Shown here: piece by piece, positions 1 to 14,110 of the stretch
How the letters are laid out: each line of letters opens with the position of its first letter
Numbering within the stretch: the stretch's first letter is position 1
Assembly: GCA_004794655.1 (NCBI GenBank)
Contig: SMMW01000627.1
Location: 992,001 to 1,056,000, forward strand
DNA length: 64,000 nucleotides
Direction of reading: 5' to 3'
Origin: Marisa cornuarietis
Taxonomy: Eukaryota > Mollusca > Gastropoda > Architaenioglossa > Ampullariidae
Notes under the pieces: model-generated
What the model was told of the DNA's origin: nothing
The model's database searches: none
What the model saw: the letters and a program-made list of their open reading frames with translations, nothing else
Position numbers and translations under genes: made by a program

Positions 1-3000
1 AACTAATCAGATCGATATCCGTGTTTTGCAGCTCAACCCAGTTGATCAGCCTGACCCCTGCAGAGTCAACGTTTTCTGCACCACTCCTTCCCCACCACAG
101 ATCCTTATTTAAGGTTCACACGCATCTCCCACGGGTGAATGACCGACACAAAGACAACAAGACAACAAGAGCAGAGAAAAGAGAAGACGGTTTTGACATG
201 GGGAGAGGGTCGACATCTCGTCAGTGCAATGACCCGTGACGTGTGTCACTGCTTGTAACCCCTCCCCCAACTTTCCCTCTCTCTCTCCTCGTACCGTCAT
301 GTCGCTTATCCGGCGGCGGGCCACAGCCACACCACCTCTCGGGAAGCACAACACAGACGGCAAGATGTCTGCCCCCTAGATGTCTAGCCCTCCCCGACCC
401 CAGCCTCTGATGCAGGATGACGCAGCGTCTTTCATCGCATCTTTCATCACATCACCTGGGAGCTGCACTATATGCCATGCTGTATGCGTCATGTGTCGTG
501 TCTTCAGTCACACACCTGTTCTACGGCAAGCAAGCCGTGCGTATAGTCAAATCGGCACAATCGACGAAGACATCGCAGCTTGAAGATTCTAAAGTTTTAC
601 AAACTGCAGAACGCATGTCATGTCACAGTGTAAGATAACATACACACCACTCGTCTTACCCGCTTCCCGCAAAAAGATACTCTTGTCAACACCTTCCTGC
701 CACGGTAGTTGTGATGGAGGTTGGGAGGGAAATCTGACGCGTCAGCACTCGCCATGACAACGCGTGTCAACACCTGCATGTCAGGCTGGTCAAAGGTTAA
801 CACGTGCGTGCCAAGTCAGTCAAACATGGGCAAACGCGTGTCATCGGGGTGGGATGGGGCCGATAACTTTTCCCGTCCACCCACTCCCCCAAACAATCTC
901 CACCTTCGCTCACTTCCGTCTACAGGATGACAGGCCGAGTAGCAACAAAAGCCTGTCAATCTTTGTTGTTGTTGATTTTGGAAAGGAAAGTGCTCCCCCC
1001 TTGAGGTGATTTCGCACTCGTGTCAATCGTCCGGGGACCGTGTTTATGAAGGGGGAAAAATGGGGACAGCAAGGAAAGACAACTTTTCGTCTCTGTAGTA
1101 TCACTTTAAACCTGGCTATTATACAACATGAACCTAGTATTCACCATGACCCTGAGCCTGGTGCCTCCTCCTAAATCACTACCAGCAGTCACGACAGTGC
1201 TGAGAGGATATCAGCGCTAAAGCTTGAGAATGTCACTATGGTGACTGCAAATCAGCGAACCGTGGACCGTGCAGAACGACACGACCATCAGAGCGGGGTG
1301 CAACTAGCAAAGGACACTGGCTACTGCACACTACTCACTTGCCAACTGACGTCCCATGTTTGCCCTCACATGTTTCCAGTTAATCTCTCTCATGCATAAC
1401 TTTCGCACACTTAGCTATCTTGTCTGACCTCAGGCCAGGTTTGATCTCATATTTATGTTTTAAGCTCACCTGAGTAACAACGTTGATGTTTGTTCAGTCA
1501 AGCGTCTTTTTTTCTTTTGCTGTAGCCAAGAACTCTGCAAACTATTTGATTGAGGAAGCCTGACCAGCTCTAGTAGCATGTTATTCGCGGCTGATGACTC
1601 CAGGGAGACAAATGACCAAGCAACTTGCACTCTCGACAGCAGCCAAACGACCAACCCCCTCCTCTCAAGGTCTGTTATTGGAAGAAAGCAAGACTGTGTC
1701 ATGTGAGATGCGAGAAGCCAGCGCCGGCGCTGCCACTGGAGACACGGTGGCGACGAGTGGTCGTATACAAAGCCTTGAACCGCCAGAGCCTCATTAATTA
1801 CACTTACCAGCACGAGAGGGATGGATGGAGGTGGCCTGGCAAGCTAAACGCCGACATGGCTCTTACATACTTACCACATGGCGCTGACAAGCAAACGGCT
1901 GTTTATTATTTGCCGAGTTGTTTTTTTTTTATTAGCACCGCCGCCGTAAAGCAAATCAGCTCAGACAGTTTCGTCAAAAATCTCCCCTCCTCCCATATCC
2001 ACACGTCTGAGTTAGCAGACGATGGCTGCCACGAGAGGTAAACACCTGATGAAAGACGAAACATAGACATGTCTAATTTTACCGCACCAGACACACCCCA
2101 ATGTTCCTAATATCTGAAAGTGATGAAGCCGACACCCCCCCCCCAACCCCCAGTTTTTTTTCAATAACCGCCACTGACGAAGAGACCCTGTGAACCACGC
2201 ATAGCTCATTTTGCAACCACAAAGAACGATCGAGCAAAATGTGTTGGCCTGCTGCCGGTGATAGCAGACCGGTGATGTTGACTGTTTTCTTGTTTGTGAT
2301 CAGACGATCCACAAGGCCGCATCTAGCTTCTGTTCACCTTGAACTATCTGGTGCTAGTTGCCTGGCTACTGCTACAAGTTTCAGCTGGCGGACACAAGCT
2401 TGCTAGGAGTCGTTGTCTCTCGCTCTTTGAAGACACAATCTGCACGTTTTAAAGGGGAGAACCACCCGTCCTTGCGTTTGCTCTTTACCCGTGCAAGGAA
2501 CGACATGGCTAACCAGGGGCTAGAAGCATGTTATTACGTAAGGGTGTGTGGGGTGGGGAACCATGAACATTAAACATCTCGCTATAACCAGCCACTGCGC
2601 ACCCGGTGCTTGGATATGAGTTATTTGACAACTTGGCAAATGACACAAGCAGATTGTTTCTCCTTCACAGAGGCCGTTTACTTTCTGATGACTTTTCGTT
2701 AATCAGCTACCACGTGTCGACGAGCGGTCTTCAGGCTGTGTGGGAGATTGTGGCCGACATACTGCACGCGCGCGCGTGTGTGGGTGTGGGTGGGTGGGTG
2801 GAGAGAAATGTTTTGGGCGTTGCAAAAGGCAGTTTGCTTCAGCATTAGCTGGTCGAACCCAAAATGCCAGAACTCGTGGGCTGGTGCCAGCGATCTCACA
2901 CATCAGACAGGTTGAGTGCTGTTACACCATAAGCGTAGTGGACAGGTGCCATGGTATGGGGAATTGTCCTGGCAGCTCATCCATGTCTAGACGACTCCGA

Positions 3001-6000
3001 ATGTTGCTTTACTTTTCGTACGGCGGACTCCAGCTCCAGTTTCAGCATGAGGCCGATTAGCCGCAAATCCGCCACTAGAAAGCACATGGACTTTCAACTG
3101 ACTGACATCCTGAGTACTTCATGTACTGGGTGTCACTGTCCTTGACCCAACTGTAAGGACAGGTTTCATTGATATGTTTTAAAGTGAAGCAAAGTCAGCA
3201 AGTTCTGGCAGTAAGTCAGTGCTCGACAAGAAACATGTAAGGTATGTGCACGTCGAGCCGGGGATTTACTGCCACTTCTTTACAGGACGCAGCCACCAAC
3301 GCTTCCTCCAACGGTAGGGGTTGAACTGGATCAGGATAAGTGCACCTCACATGGCGTGAACTGGTTCTGGGACTGGCGGAGAATCCAAGGCCGCTAAGAT
3401 TAATGAAGACCGCAACACAAGCACGCGCACATACCTGGGGGGTGAGACTAGCAGTGCTGGCGGTGCCACGAGCCACGCGCACATTTCTGTTAACAACAAG
3501 CACGAGGTGCGCAGCTCCATGCCAGCCAGCATCTATGATGGAAGAAAACAGCATGCTTCGCGAATGAATAAACGTTTTATACCGCCAGCACTTGTTCCCC
3601 CCCCCCTTTCGCCGTCAACACCCAACAACTTGTAAAAGTATACCGTTAACATATTCCAGACCATTTTGGAACAAATCCTTCGTCTTCTGTGTCTAAGGCT
3701 TGCAGGGAGGGAAGACAGGTTGGGGAGAATGCCGGCAAATCACAAAGACTTTGTTCTAGAGGTTGATGAATGTTGGTAACAAACCGGCAGTGTCCGGTAT
3801 CAGAACACAAAACCATCCCAGACAAGAGTCCACTAGAAGGCTGGCAATTAGACAGATGGTGCCTGCCTGCCTGCCTGCTTCACGGGCGCTGCCTCGTCTG
3901 GGGCCGCAGCAAACAGAGCCAGACTTCAGTCCGGCCAACACACGATCAACACGGGCCAACGGGTCCACAAATCTTGTCACATCTCCCCCCCCCCCGCCAC
4001 CCAACCCTTTAGCAGACAGAATAGCAGGCTGTCTGTGCGACCTTGAGCTTTCCACGTCTTTCGAGTGTTGTTAGATGGGGCACACCCCCTCTTTCTATAT
4101 ATATGATGCAATCCCTGCTGTCACTCAGGTGGTGCTCAGTGTAATTTCTCAAGTAACCCGAGGCTAGAGCTATGGGTCGCCAGACGGTCTGACCTTTTTA
4201 ATACAAACTGAAGAAAAGTAGGTTTGTGTGGGGGCATGCAAGTCATTTCGCCTTTCGATATTACAGTATGTTGCATCACCTGGATACCTAGTCACTAGCT
4301 TCAGGACGAGATCTGATTAGGGAGTAGAGAATGCATCAACAAAGTGAAACGGTTTCAGTCGCCGACCCCTGAGATATGCAAAGAAACTACACTGATACTT
4401 TCTCATCCTGCGGTGTCATCTCTAGTTGATGTATTTTGTTAAGAAGCAAGGCGGTGAGCTTGGAGTAAACAGCTCCTTTTTCTGGCCTGTGTAACAAACA
4501 CCCCTTACCTCACAACAGACAACAACTGTTAAATGGTGGCTCAAAGTTTTCATCTCAATGTTTCTCGCTGCAAACAATGATGTTCAGAATCGATGAAAGT
4601 GAACAAGTTTTATGAAGACTTGACCTATCCGCCTAAAAACACGTACGAACCCAGAAAAGCACTAAGTCCAATTTCGGACAAAGTGGACATTAAGGACAGC
4701 CAGACGATCTCAAGAAAACAGGGTGACACACGGGCAGCTTCGTGTCTGCGCTTGTGTGCGATGACCATCATTAACGGCTGGGGCCTAGGTTCTTATCTCA
4801 CCCGTGTGTAAACAGGAGTGTTCCAGCATCTCCAGAGTGCGATGTATCTGCTGGTGCCATCAGCAAATCTCCCACGCAATCTTTGGCTTGATGTTCTCTA
4901 TTTGTTAGTCATCGACTTGACCTCTTGGCATTCGGCGCGACAACAGGGCGGACGAAAAAAAGGTCAGCTCTATTAATAGCATCTGAGGCAAACAGTTCTT
5001 AATGGACAGAACATTTACAGTTTGTGCGATTTCACCCCGGACGATGAAAATATTTGCGTGTTAGACTAGAGGGATCCAAATATTTCTGTTAGCCAAGTCT
5101 GTATCATCTGAACGCATCGAAGTATGACCATTCCCCCACATCAACTCGGTTTACTTGGACACCGTCTTACCCCCAGTCCCTTCGCACTGTTAGAAGCAGT
5201 CGGGTATTTGTCCCGAATTGGTTGGAATGTACTTCTTCTGCTTATATTGTTCTAGCTGCACAGCCCCCAACTTTCCAGCCTTATCATTGCATCAGAACAC
5301 CCAAAGCTTATTCCTTGCGACTACAGTCAAGTGAATGGCGCGTCTGTCGGGCCCGCTTGCTGGACCGGCGAGACACACCCGACAATTCTCCGTTGTCAAG
5401 TTATAGGCGAGCCCTAATTAATTCACACAACCCCGAACACAAACGAAGAAGCCTGGGGTTAGAAAAACACAGAATTATGTCTTTTAGTCTCCGTCCATCG
5501 CAACAGAGTGTGTGAACACCTTCCAAACGCACTTTGGCCCCTGTGTCGTTACATACAGTAGGCGATCGTTACGAGCTTCAACACGCATAGTTTTACGACT
5601 TTTACCAAACTGAGAGACTGAAGACAGACTGAGAGACTGAAGAGGGCTGAGATACTAGAGGGCTGGCGTAACCCCGCCTCGTGCCGCCGACTTGGCCCAC
5701 TCCCAGCACGAAAAGGATCTCGCGGCCTGCCGTTTCCTGAAGCCGTGGACTTGACCCATATCGAGAGTGCGTCGGCACTGGGTTAGTGGGTTAAGGTAGG
5801 CTGACAGGTAACATCCAAAATCAAGTCCACGTACAGTTCGGCCATATCAGCTTTAATCATTAGCTATGCTTCCATTGCTCCACACGCTAGAAGAGACTGG
5901 GCAAGGCTGTGTGCAAAAAAACGCTCTAGGTTTGTGAGGTGGAGGGGAAAGCGGCACGAGTCACGATTGTGTGTGCATGCCGCCGCGGGCGCAGGTTATC

Positions 6001-9000
6001 GTCGGTGTTATCAGCATTGCTTCTTGATGTGCCGCGCTCATCATCTTCTATCTGTGCCACAGTCGGCACGTCGACCTTTTCGTCAGGACCTCAGTGGCTG
6101 TTTCGTTCCCTGAACAGCGCCGTCGGCAACTTTCAGCGCTGTCCCTATTTAGCAACAACAATCAGACAGCTCCTGACAGCAGTCTTCCTCTTTTCTGGAG
6201 TGCTTGGAATCGGAAGTACACGCTTGCTCCCCCCCCCCCCAATTTACCGCTGTCGACCAGCAGCGATTCTTCTCTACCTCCTCCAACCCCGTAGACAGAC
6301 AACCCACACAATTATCTCTTTTGACAGCTTAGACACCTTAGTTCATCAAGGATCCAAACACCACACGCTAATCGCAAAAAAAGGTAGACATTCCATGGTT
6401 ATGACCATCTTCAAGATTAGTATTACAAGAATATGCGCTATTTCTCTATTTCAAGACACATACTGGTAAGAGAAAGAAGACAGGAATGTGCTTTGACAAC
6501 GATGTACAGTAACATGACAATGGCAACCCGCATACAAACAAGGCACACAGAACCCATTAATATACAATTTCATGTCTTGCCTCACTTACATGAAGTTGAC
6601 ATTGTGAATAAAGGAAGGTTCATAATTATTTCAAGATAAACATGCCAAAAACACTATGACCTCAACCTATAAAATGTCACACTCAATACCGAGTGCTATT
6701 TTAGAATGTAAAACTGTCATTAAAGCACTAATACGCTGAGTCTAGTTTTGAACTATAGCTTTCATGCAACCATCTGTCACTGCCTATTTACAAAACAGCG
6801 GTCAGTAAATACCTTATATGCCCTATTATACTCTTGGCATTCAGGGAAGCAGCAACAGACTCCCACCTGCATTTAGTTTTTAGTGCTGCCTCAGGTGTAG
6901 TTCTTGGGCTTCATTTCCAATTTTTTTAGTGAGATTATGCTATTTATTTTATTACAAAGCAGCAAAGAATTATTTCATTTCTGCAGATCACTGTTTAGTT
7001 ACTGTGACTGTGTTAATCAAAGACTGCTCACAGCTATGCTTTTTGTAAACTTCACTTTTTATGGTTTTTGTTTCAGGTATGACACTGAGCATCAGCAGGT
7101 AAACAGATGACAAACAGGTGACTACAGCACATGTCCATAAACTTTCTAACCTAACCATTATACACCTGCTTTCATTTTTGGTTCATCCCTAAATAACAAC
7201 AAAGAAAGCCACAGAACAGGAAGCTTCTGTTTAAGCCATAGTGTATGAGAGAGAGACTCTACTCCTAGTTTCTGGTGGACTGGACAGTCATGCAGGAAGT
7301 GGGCAATTTCAAGGAGCACTATGAGGATTTACCAATGTGGAACTTGGTTAACATGTCATGCCTGAATCTGAAATGACCTGCTTTTTAAGGTGACCATTTT
7401 TCTCTCTAGCCTAGAAATCGGGTCATGACTGCTGTAGGTGGATGCCGTTAAAGCCACTTTTTGTGGGCTTTATTATTGTCCTGGTCTCAGCTGGCCTCAG
7501 TAGAGCTGACCTGGAGAGGGGTGTAATGGGAAGCCTCCCTCCTTTTGTCTGTCTGTCAGCTGCCCGAATGCCAGATACTATATTACAACAGGACACCTAC
7601 CGCAAGATTGTTCAGTGGATTAATTCAGACTGCTCAAGCTTGATGCAAAAGCATTCAGTTACTCGTTTCTGCTGTCTGAGAAGGCTTCCAAGACTGACAG
7701 AACATTAGTAAAGATGACTTCACTGTGAATATTTTTATGTTGTGCAAGAAAGAAAGAAAGAGAGACTGTGTGTGTGTGCATGTGACTGGTATTTGTCAAG
7801 TGTCAGCCATCATTAAGATATGTTCCTCATGCACTATCTGGTAAATAAATAAATTTTTTTATTTATGGGTGTTTTGGATGAATAAAAAATCCAAATGCGT
7901 AGTTAACATGCAAGACAGTGAAAATTACAAAACATTATTAGACACCCTTTCCTCAAGTTTACCCTTAGCCCCCCCCTCCCAATCCATAAACAGGACACAG
8001 CAACAAGGAAATAATACTAGTTCCTCCATACCTGTGTTAAGCTACCATTAAAGGTAATCTGATGGAAGGGAAACAACTCTGGGAGCTGCTAAGTTGCATC
8101 AATTTTAAGAGAAATCATCAGAACCTATCACCATAAACGACATGTATGATATAGATCTAAAACATAATACCTGACACAAAAAGGTATTTCATGAGACAGT
8201 CTTCATCTTAAAATTTACTCGTAAATACATTTTTCATGTGTGTGAACTGTGAAAAAGAAATTATAATTGTCGTGCTTGTACCATTTCACACTGGCCTCAT
8301 ACCCAAATGCCTTCTAGCTCTTAAAACCTGATTTACATACAGGTATCACTTGTACACACTTTGACAAGTGAACTGAGCAATTCACCACCACAACAATCTT
8401 TCTGCCAGCTTACTTATGTTTGAAATAAAAAACTGAATAGATCTAAGTAAAAACAATTTAATGAATTATTTATACTACAGGAGATTTTCCTTAGTTTCTA
8501 AGATGCTACTCAAAGTGCTTGGCATTTTCTAGTGGACAGATTTCTTAAAGAGAGAGAGAAGGGATGATTTGTTCGGTATGAAACCGAGTGACATGCCCAA
8601 ACCCCACCCATATATTATGTACAACAAACTATCAAAACATCTACTATGTTGAAAAAAATCATCAGTAGAAGTTCCTTGTTTATGAAGCAAACAGTGCAAG
8701 AACTGCCAAAGAAAGAGTGGGTGGCCCAGAAAAGACATCATTCTGTCCCCAACTTGAGTCTGACAGGTTAACTTTAGACAATATACAGCATATGATCTTC
8801 TCCTGGCTGTCAGACCCATTACTCAATTACCTACTTTCTGGTGCTTAAGACTGGCTTGCATAAACTGAGGAGTGGGGTGGAAACGGAATTGGTGTTTTAT
8901 GCCGAGCCAGCAACTAAGGCTATATTACGGCAAGGCAGCCAGTCAGCCATGCAAACTAGTGTCACATGCAGAGAGAGAACAGTATGCCCAAGATGAGAGC

Positions 9001-12000
9001 TGAATCCAGCACAGCAAACCCTTGCTACTGTATTCATGACTGACCGCTTGCTGAAGGACATCACTGATGAACCAATTATCATGTGAAAGCTATTTCCACA
9101 TCACTCACGAGTGGTTCAAGATACACCACTGATAAGCTGTTTCAGTGTCACACCATAAGCAAAAACATGTTCCCTTTTGTTAGAGAAGAATGTTTTCAGG
9201 AATGACAACAAAAGCATGTTATATAGTGATGGAGGAGATCCAGGAAGCAACTGGTAATCAATGAAGATGGGTGACCACTGTACTGGGTGTAGGATTAGGA
9301 AATAAGTTTATTTAATTCTTAATCTGGAGGTGTGTGAAAGACAAATTGAAACACCTTCTGTAAAAGGTCAACCTCAAAGCAAAATTATTTTTAAAGTACT
9401 AGGTTTAACCCATGATAAATTACTGTGTCCCCAAATCTGAGCCAATAACAGTTTGGTTCATAAGCCTTTGAATATCACAATTGTTGCATGCATTCTGTAA
9501 AAAAGCTAATTTTTAGCAATATGACTAAAAGTGAGCTCACATAACAGGCAACAACTTATTAGCACTTTAACTGACGCAGCCTTCAGTGATCTCCAAAGTG
9601 ACAACCCAGGTCAAAAGTATGATCCCCCCTCTCCCCCAAAAAAATCACAAGGAATCTTTGTGTCAAACTTATAACAGAGCAATGTCTGTTATGCACTAAA
9701 ATGCATTAAAACTATAGGTATGTTATAGGGGTCCAGGTTATAAGGGATGCATGAACAGTCAAAATCCTTGTCCATGAAGTGTCTACAGAAACCATCCACC
9801 CTCTGAAACTTACGAACACTTCTAAAAAAAGGTCAAGAGTTAAGAATGTCTGTGCATTAAGTCAGGAATGCTGCTATCTTCTTTCTACATTAACATGTTG
9901 CTTTAAACTTCAAGAGTTGGCAGACAATCTAAGGCATCAGTAATACAACCCTAGGCAACCAACAACTGCTAGCAACTATTAGGCTTGAAATATTATTCTT
10001 CTAGGTACTTCCATCAAAATTAATATTCCTGCTCTCAGGTAAACATTAGACCAAGAAACCTATACATTTTGGAAAGGAGAAAACTTGAACTTTACAATAA
10101 TAAAAGTAATGAAATTGCCTTTCCTATGATTCCCCAGCAAAGCTACGATTATGGCATGTCGTACTAAGAGGGTTAAGTTAAAATTGTTAGCTTTCGCATC
10201 CTTCATATGCCAACCACTCCACAAAAATTCATAAACTCTTTTCCTGATGTTTTTTCCTCCATTTGTGTGTCTGTGTGTGGGCGTGTGCTGCACACACCTC
10301 TGGTTACAAGTGACAGCTATTTACTGTTAAGTTGGACATGTTAGATCCTTTTTTTCCCTAGTTCAAACTATGGTGTATATGATTTCACGCATATGTGATC
10401 AGTGTTATGGTGCGGCCCTTTTCGTGTACTTTCATCAGGTCTGCACACACATACACACACTCGTGATTCATTACAGACGTATGCCACACTTGGACCACGG
10501 CGAAGATTAGAGGCGCTCATATTTCTCAGTCTCGGGAAGTGAAAACGATGTTTCTAACGCTCATCCTGAAACCTGCATGCAGCATACCATATGTCTAACA
10601 CCATGGCCACGTGACTCCCATCATTTGCACGCGCTAAGTGTAATAAGGTCGAGGTCGTTGCGCTAATGAAGGCGTTGGGAAGGGGGTGGCAGTATTGGCG
10701 TTGTCAAGGGCTTACACAAATTCCCAACTACAAAATGCAAAATTTGAGATTCGTGATATGCTTGATGCCCTGCGTTAGAAACAGATCGTCCACTGACAAG
10801 ACTTCCCCATTACAAATTATGCAGGGCTATATGTCTACATGTTTCGACCTCAAGTGAAATTATCGAGAATAAAAACTCCCGATTTCTTCTTACAACGCAT
10901 TTTTACATGACAGGAAAATAAATACATCATCTCTTATCATATCATCTGCTCCTCCCCCCCCCACCAGAACTTCTCAGTAGACACGGAATGTCTGCAAATG
11001 CACTCGAACTTTGGTTTCCTTATAAGATGCTGAACCGAGATGAAACAAGCCCTTACAAGTTCGACCCCCCCATAGACAACACTGCCAGCCGGCACGTAGC
11101 AAAAAAAGTCGACCATGACAACAATCCAGGCTTGGCGGCCAAGCAGCGTTGCTTCCCCTGTATGTTCCCCCCCCCCCTTGTTTCAGTTGCGCTAAAAATA
11201 ACTGCCTTTGTGTGGCGAGCTGTCTGAACCTTGACTGGCTGGCCTTTACAGGTCACCTCCGCTTTTTTTTCCCCTCTGACCTTGCTGCCCCATTTTCTTC
11301 CGTTTGACCAACGTCACAAAATTTACTTCTCTGCAATCGAAGTACATTTCCAACCATAAATCCTACCGTAATATCTGAAAATCCCCCCAAATTCAGACAG
11401 TACAAAACATGATATGAAAACCAGATCGTGCAGTTGCACAATTCTCACAAGTCTTACCTTCATTTCCAACGAAAATAATCCATCTGGCGCTGGCCGCAGA
11501 CGACACGGCTACAATCCAAGGTGAAACAGTTTCAAGAACTCGTCTCAGGTTCGATGAGCAAAAGTGGTGAGAGAAAAAAAAAAATCAAAGTGGGGTTGGA
11601 ATGAAGGGTTAGGGGGGGGGGGAGGAATTAAAAAGTGACGTGTACGCTCCCGCGGACACACGTACACGTACGAGCAAGTCAATCACAAGGGGCCTCCCGG
11701 CACAAGTGGGCACATCATCTGGTGTCGAACGGAAAAGCCATCTATGTGGGGCAACTCGCGAACGAGCCCGAAACACACATACACAAAGAACATGCCAACT
11801 ATGCGCCACCGACACACCGACACTGTTGAACTCTGCCCGTCTTCCCTAAACCAGGCCAGCACACACACACACTCACACACACACACAAAATACACACACA
11901 CTGGGCTAAAAGGTCAGACCCGCCAAATATGGAAAGGTCAAGCGCATGGCTGATTGAGGTCGCGACTGGAACAAGCCGCTGAATGGCTTGCACTGATGCT

Positions 12001-12700
12001 GTTCATCCAATGAGACGCGACGGGCCGGATGCGTGGGTGGTTCCGCGAGGGACAAGAAATGACCGGTGGCTGACTTCCCACCCGCCAGATTCCTCCAGCC
12101 AGATGATGCATGTATCAACTCCTGTCAAGCAGCAGCAATGTCATTTACCCGATATATCTTCTCCACACTAGACGAACCCCGAAAAGGAACTATTTCGAAT
12201 TATTCTGGACCTTTCGCACTCCATCAACAACAAAGGATGAGAAAGCAAAAGTAACTTTCTAGTCAAGTGCAAGTCTGGCAGCTGAGGCGATCCTGTCAAA
12301 ACTCGTGTAATAACCCGGCTTGTAATTGTAATCGGCCAGTCAACCTGATCTGAGCGGGCTTGGCGGCATTCATGCCATCTGGACAAGATTTGAACCAAAA
12401 GGCGTCAACCTTTTCTGCTATATGTCTATGCGTGTGAATGTGTGTAAATTTAGTGCAGGCGGGACGGTTCAGCACAGGTACGGTAAGACCTGTAGAGAGT
12501 GCGGGCCTGTTCCAGCTGTGCGGGTTGTTTAGCACGTGAAGGCTGTGTCAGCACAATGTACTGCTCAGCAGTGGCAGCAATGTGCAGGTTGGCAGGTAGA
12601 TAGGTAAGCATGCCCAATACCTGCGGCACAAGACGGAACATGCTTTTCCTAACACCTGGCAAAAGCATGCCCTGCCACACTTAGGTTCCCTGCAAGCCAG
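1..12700. other. Region with no recognisable gene
   Basis: I see no conserved protein segment on either strand. Blocks at about 1-6300 and 10400-12700 are visibly GC-richer than the stretch between and carry many short overlapping open frames without codon bias or domain resemblance. The middle contains a tRNA-like SINE (8880-9080) and simple repeats such as GAAA at about 7747-7762. It may be the far part of KDM6A intron 5 or intergenic DNA. Confidence 0.5.
8880..9080 (-). repeat. tRNA-derived SINE, family A, degraded copy
   Basis: It shares a long block with 18505-18703: GCCGAGCCAGCAACTAAGGC, then CAAGGCAGCC, then GTCACATGCAGAGA and AACAGTATGC. On the minus strand the head is tRNA-like but its A and B boxes are eroded. 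Best read as an old retroposed SINE, not a gene. Confidence 0.65.
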
Positions 12701-13829
12701 ATGGCATTCCGCACATTAACCTTGTATAATGCATATACATAAAGGTGTCTGTGCACGCAACACAAACATCCACTGTGTATGGACTGCACATATATAACCT
12801 CTAATGAAAATTTACATAAATACCAAACTTTTTCATAGTTTCAGTAAGAATTCTAAGTGAGAGGACTCATTTATTAACCAGCACAATTTCAGATACATAA
12901 GTGAAAAAATGTTTTAAAAAGTGTACTTCTGAACCTGTTTCCAGCATTTTCCAATCATAAAATATAATCCCTTAAAATTTCATCCATTATCTATGCACTG
13001 CTGTCAAGTAAACTTGAGAAGATGTTACTACCATAGGGTCCAGGAAACATTAGCTATGTAGACATATTGGACAAACAATCCTGAGATACATTTTTTGCTG
13101 CTCCCTTTGAGTGAAATGACATTCACCCCATAAGGTAAGCCTTTTGACAGAATTTAGTGAGAACAAAAATGATCAAGCAGAAAATAGTGGTTTGGACAGA
13201 TCTTGCAGAAAGACCAGTCTAACAACAACTGGAAGTAGTTAATACTAGGCTAGCAGTTTTCACTTTATTACCACACAAAAATGACACTGCATGTATTAAA
13301 GAGTTGTGGTCAGAACATAGAATTTGAGGGAAGCAGCACCAAAGAATGAATAAGGCTGGTGAACTGTTAGGCACATGCACTTTCTTCACAACATCTTTCA
13401 TGTTCAGCTTAGCTATAAAGCAGATAGGAAACAGTGAGATGTGGGGTAGCTCATGCAACAAGTGCAGCATACACAGCATCCTTTCTCTGTGTGTGTGTGT
13501 GTGTGCATGTGAATACATACATGTATGTGTGTATATGCACATGCATTTCTGTATTGCTGCCAACTCCAGCATTATTTAAAAAAAGTGCAGAAATGCTCTG
13601 TTTTTAAAAGTTCAATGAACCTGACATAATAACATGTTGACACTAAAGAAGATTAAGCTTTAAATTAATTTTTAAAATTTCAATTTCAATAATGTCACCA
13701 AATATGCATTTAGACATCTTTAGCATACAGTTGGATTAGAGTAGCACTAATGTAATAATTCTCATATTGCTGGAAGCTACTTACCACGCACATACACACA
13801 CACATGCACATTTTGTGGAAAAGATGAGC

Positions 13830-14110
13830 TTTAAGGGATTTTTTTGTTTGTTCCATGTATATGGGTAAGCCTTAAATTTCACTGGCAGGAAATTCCAAAC
13901 AGTGGGTCCCGATACTTCAAAAGATCTCTTGCCAAATGTTTATTCAAGCAGAATGGCATTCTGACATCTCAGAACCTGTGACAATTTATACTGATGAAGA
14001 TTAACAAGGTCATCTGGAAAACTTCTTCTATAGTGCAGGCTAAGAAAACAGAGATAGTCTACTGTGTACTCTATGCATTTACTAATTGTTAGCCAGTAAA
14101 GAGTCCTGAA
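13830..14110. repeat. Dispersed repeat (AATTCCAAACAGTGG family)
   Basis: Contains AATTCCAAACAGTGGGTCCC, later GTGCAGGCTAAGAAAACAGA and TTGTTAGCCAGTAAAGAGT. Related fragments occur at 19180-19320 and 27150-27330. This resembles a common dispersed repeat of marine invertebrate genomes, but I cannot name it. Confidence 0.55.

Noticed and set aside
1466..1813. 115-codon minus-strand frame
   Set aside because: No similarity to KDM6A or any other family I know, and it overlaps equally long frames on the other strand.
5939..6469. 176-codon open frame, the longest in the left 12 kb
   Set aside because: No domain or family resemblance. The sequence runs through a poly-C tract and low-complexity stretches and has no partner exons. 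It is likely a chance frame in GC-richer DNA.
7442..7708. Frame with a hydrophobic signal-peptide-like start (MPLKPLFVGFIIVLVSAG)
   Set aside because: The rest has no recognisable fold, no cysteine pattern and no nearby splice partners. The hydrophobic start can occur by chance.
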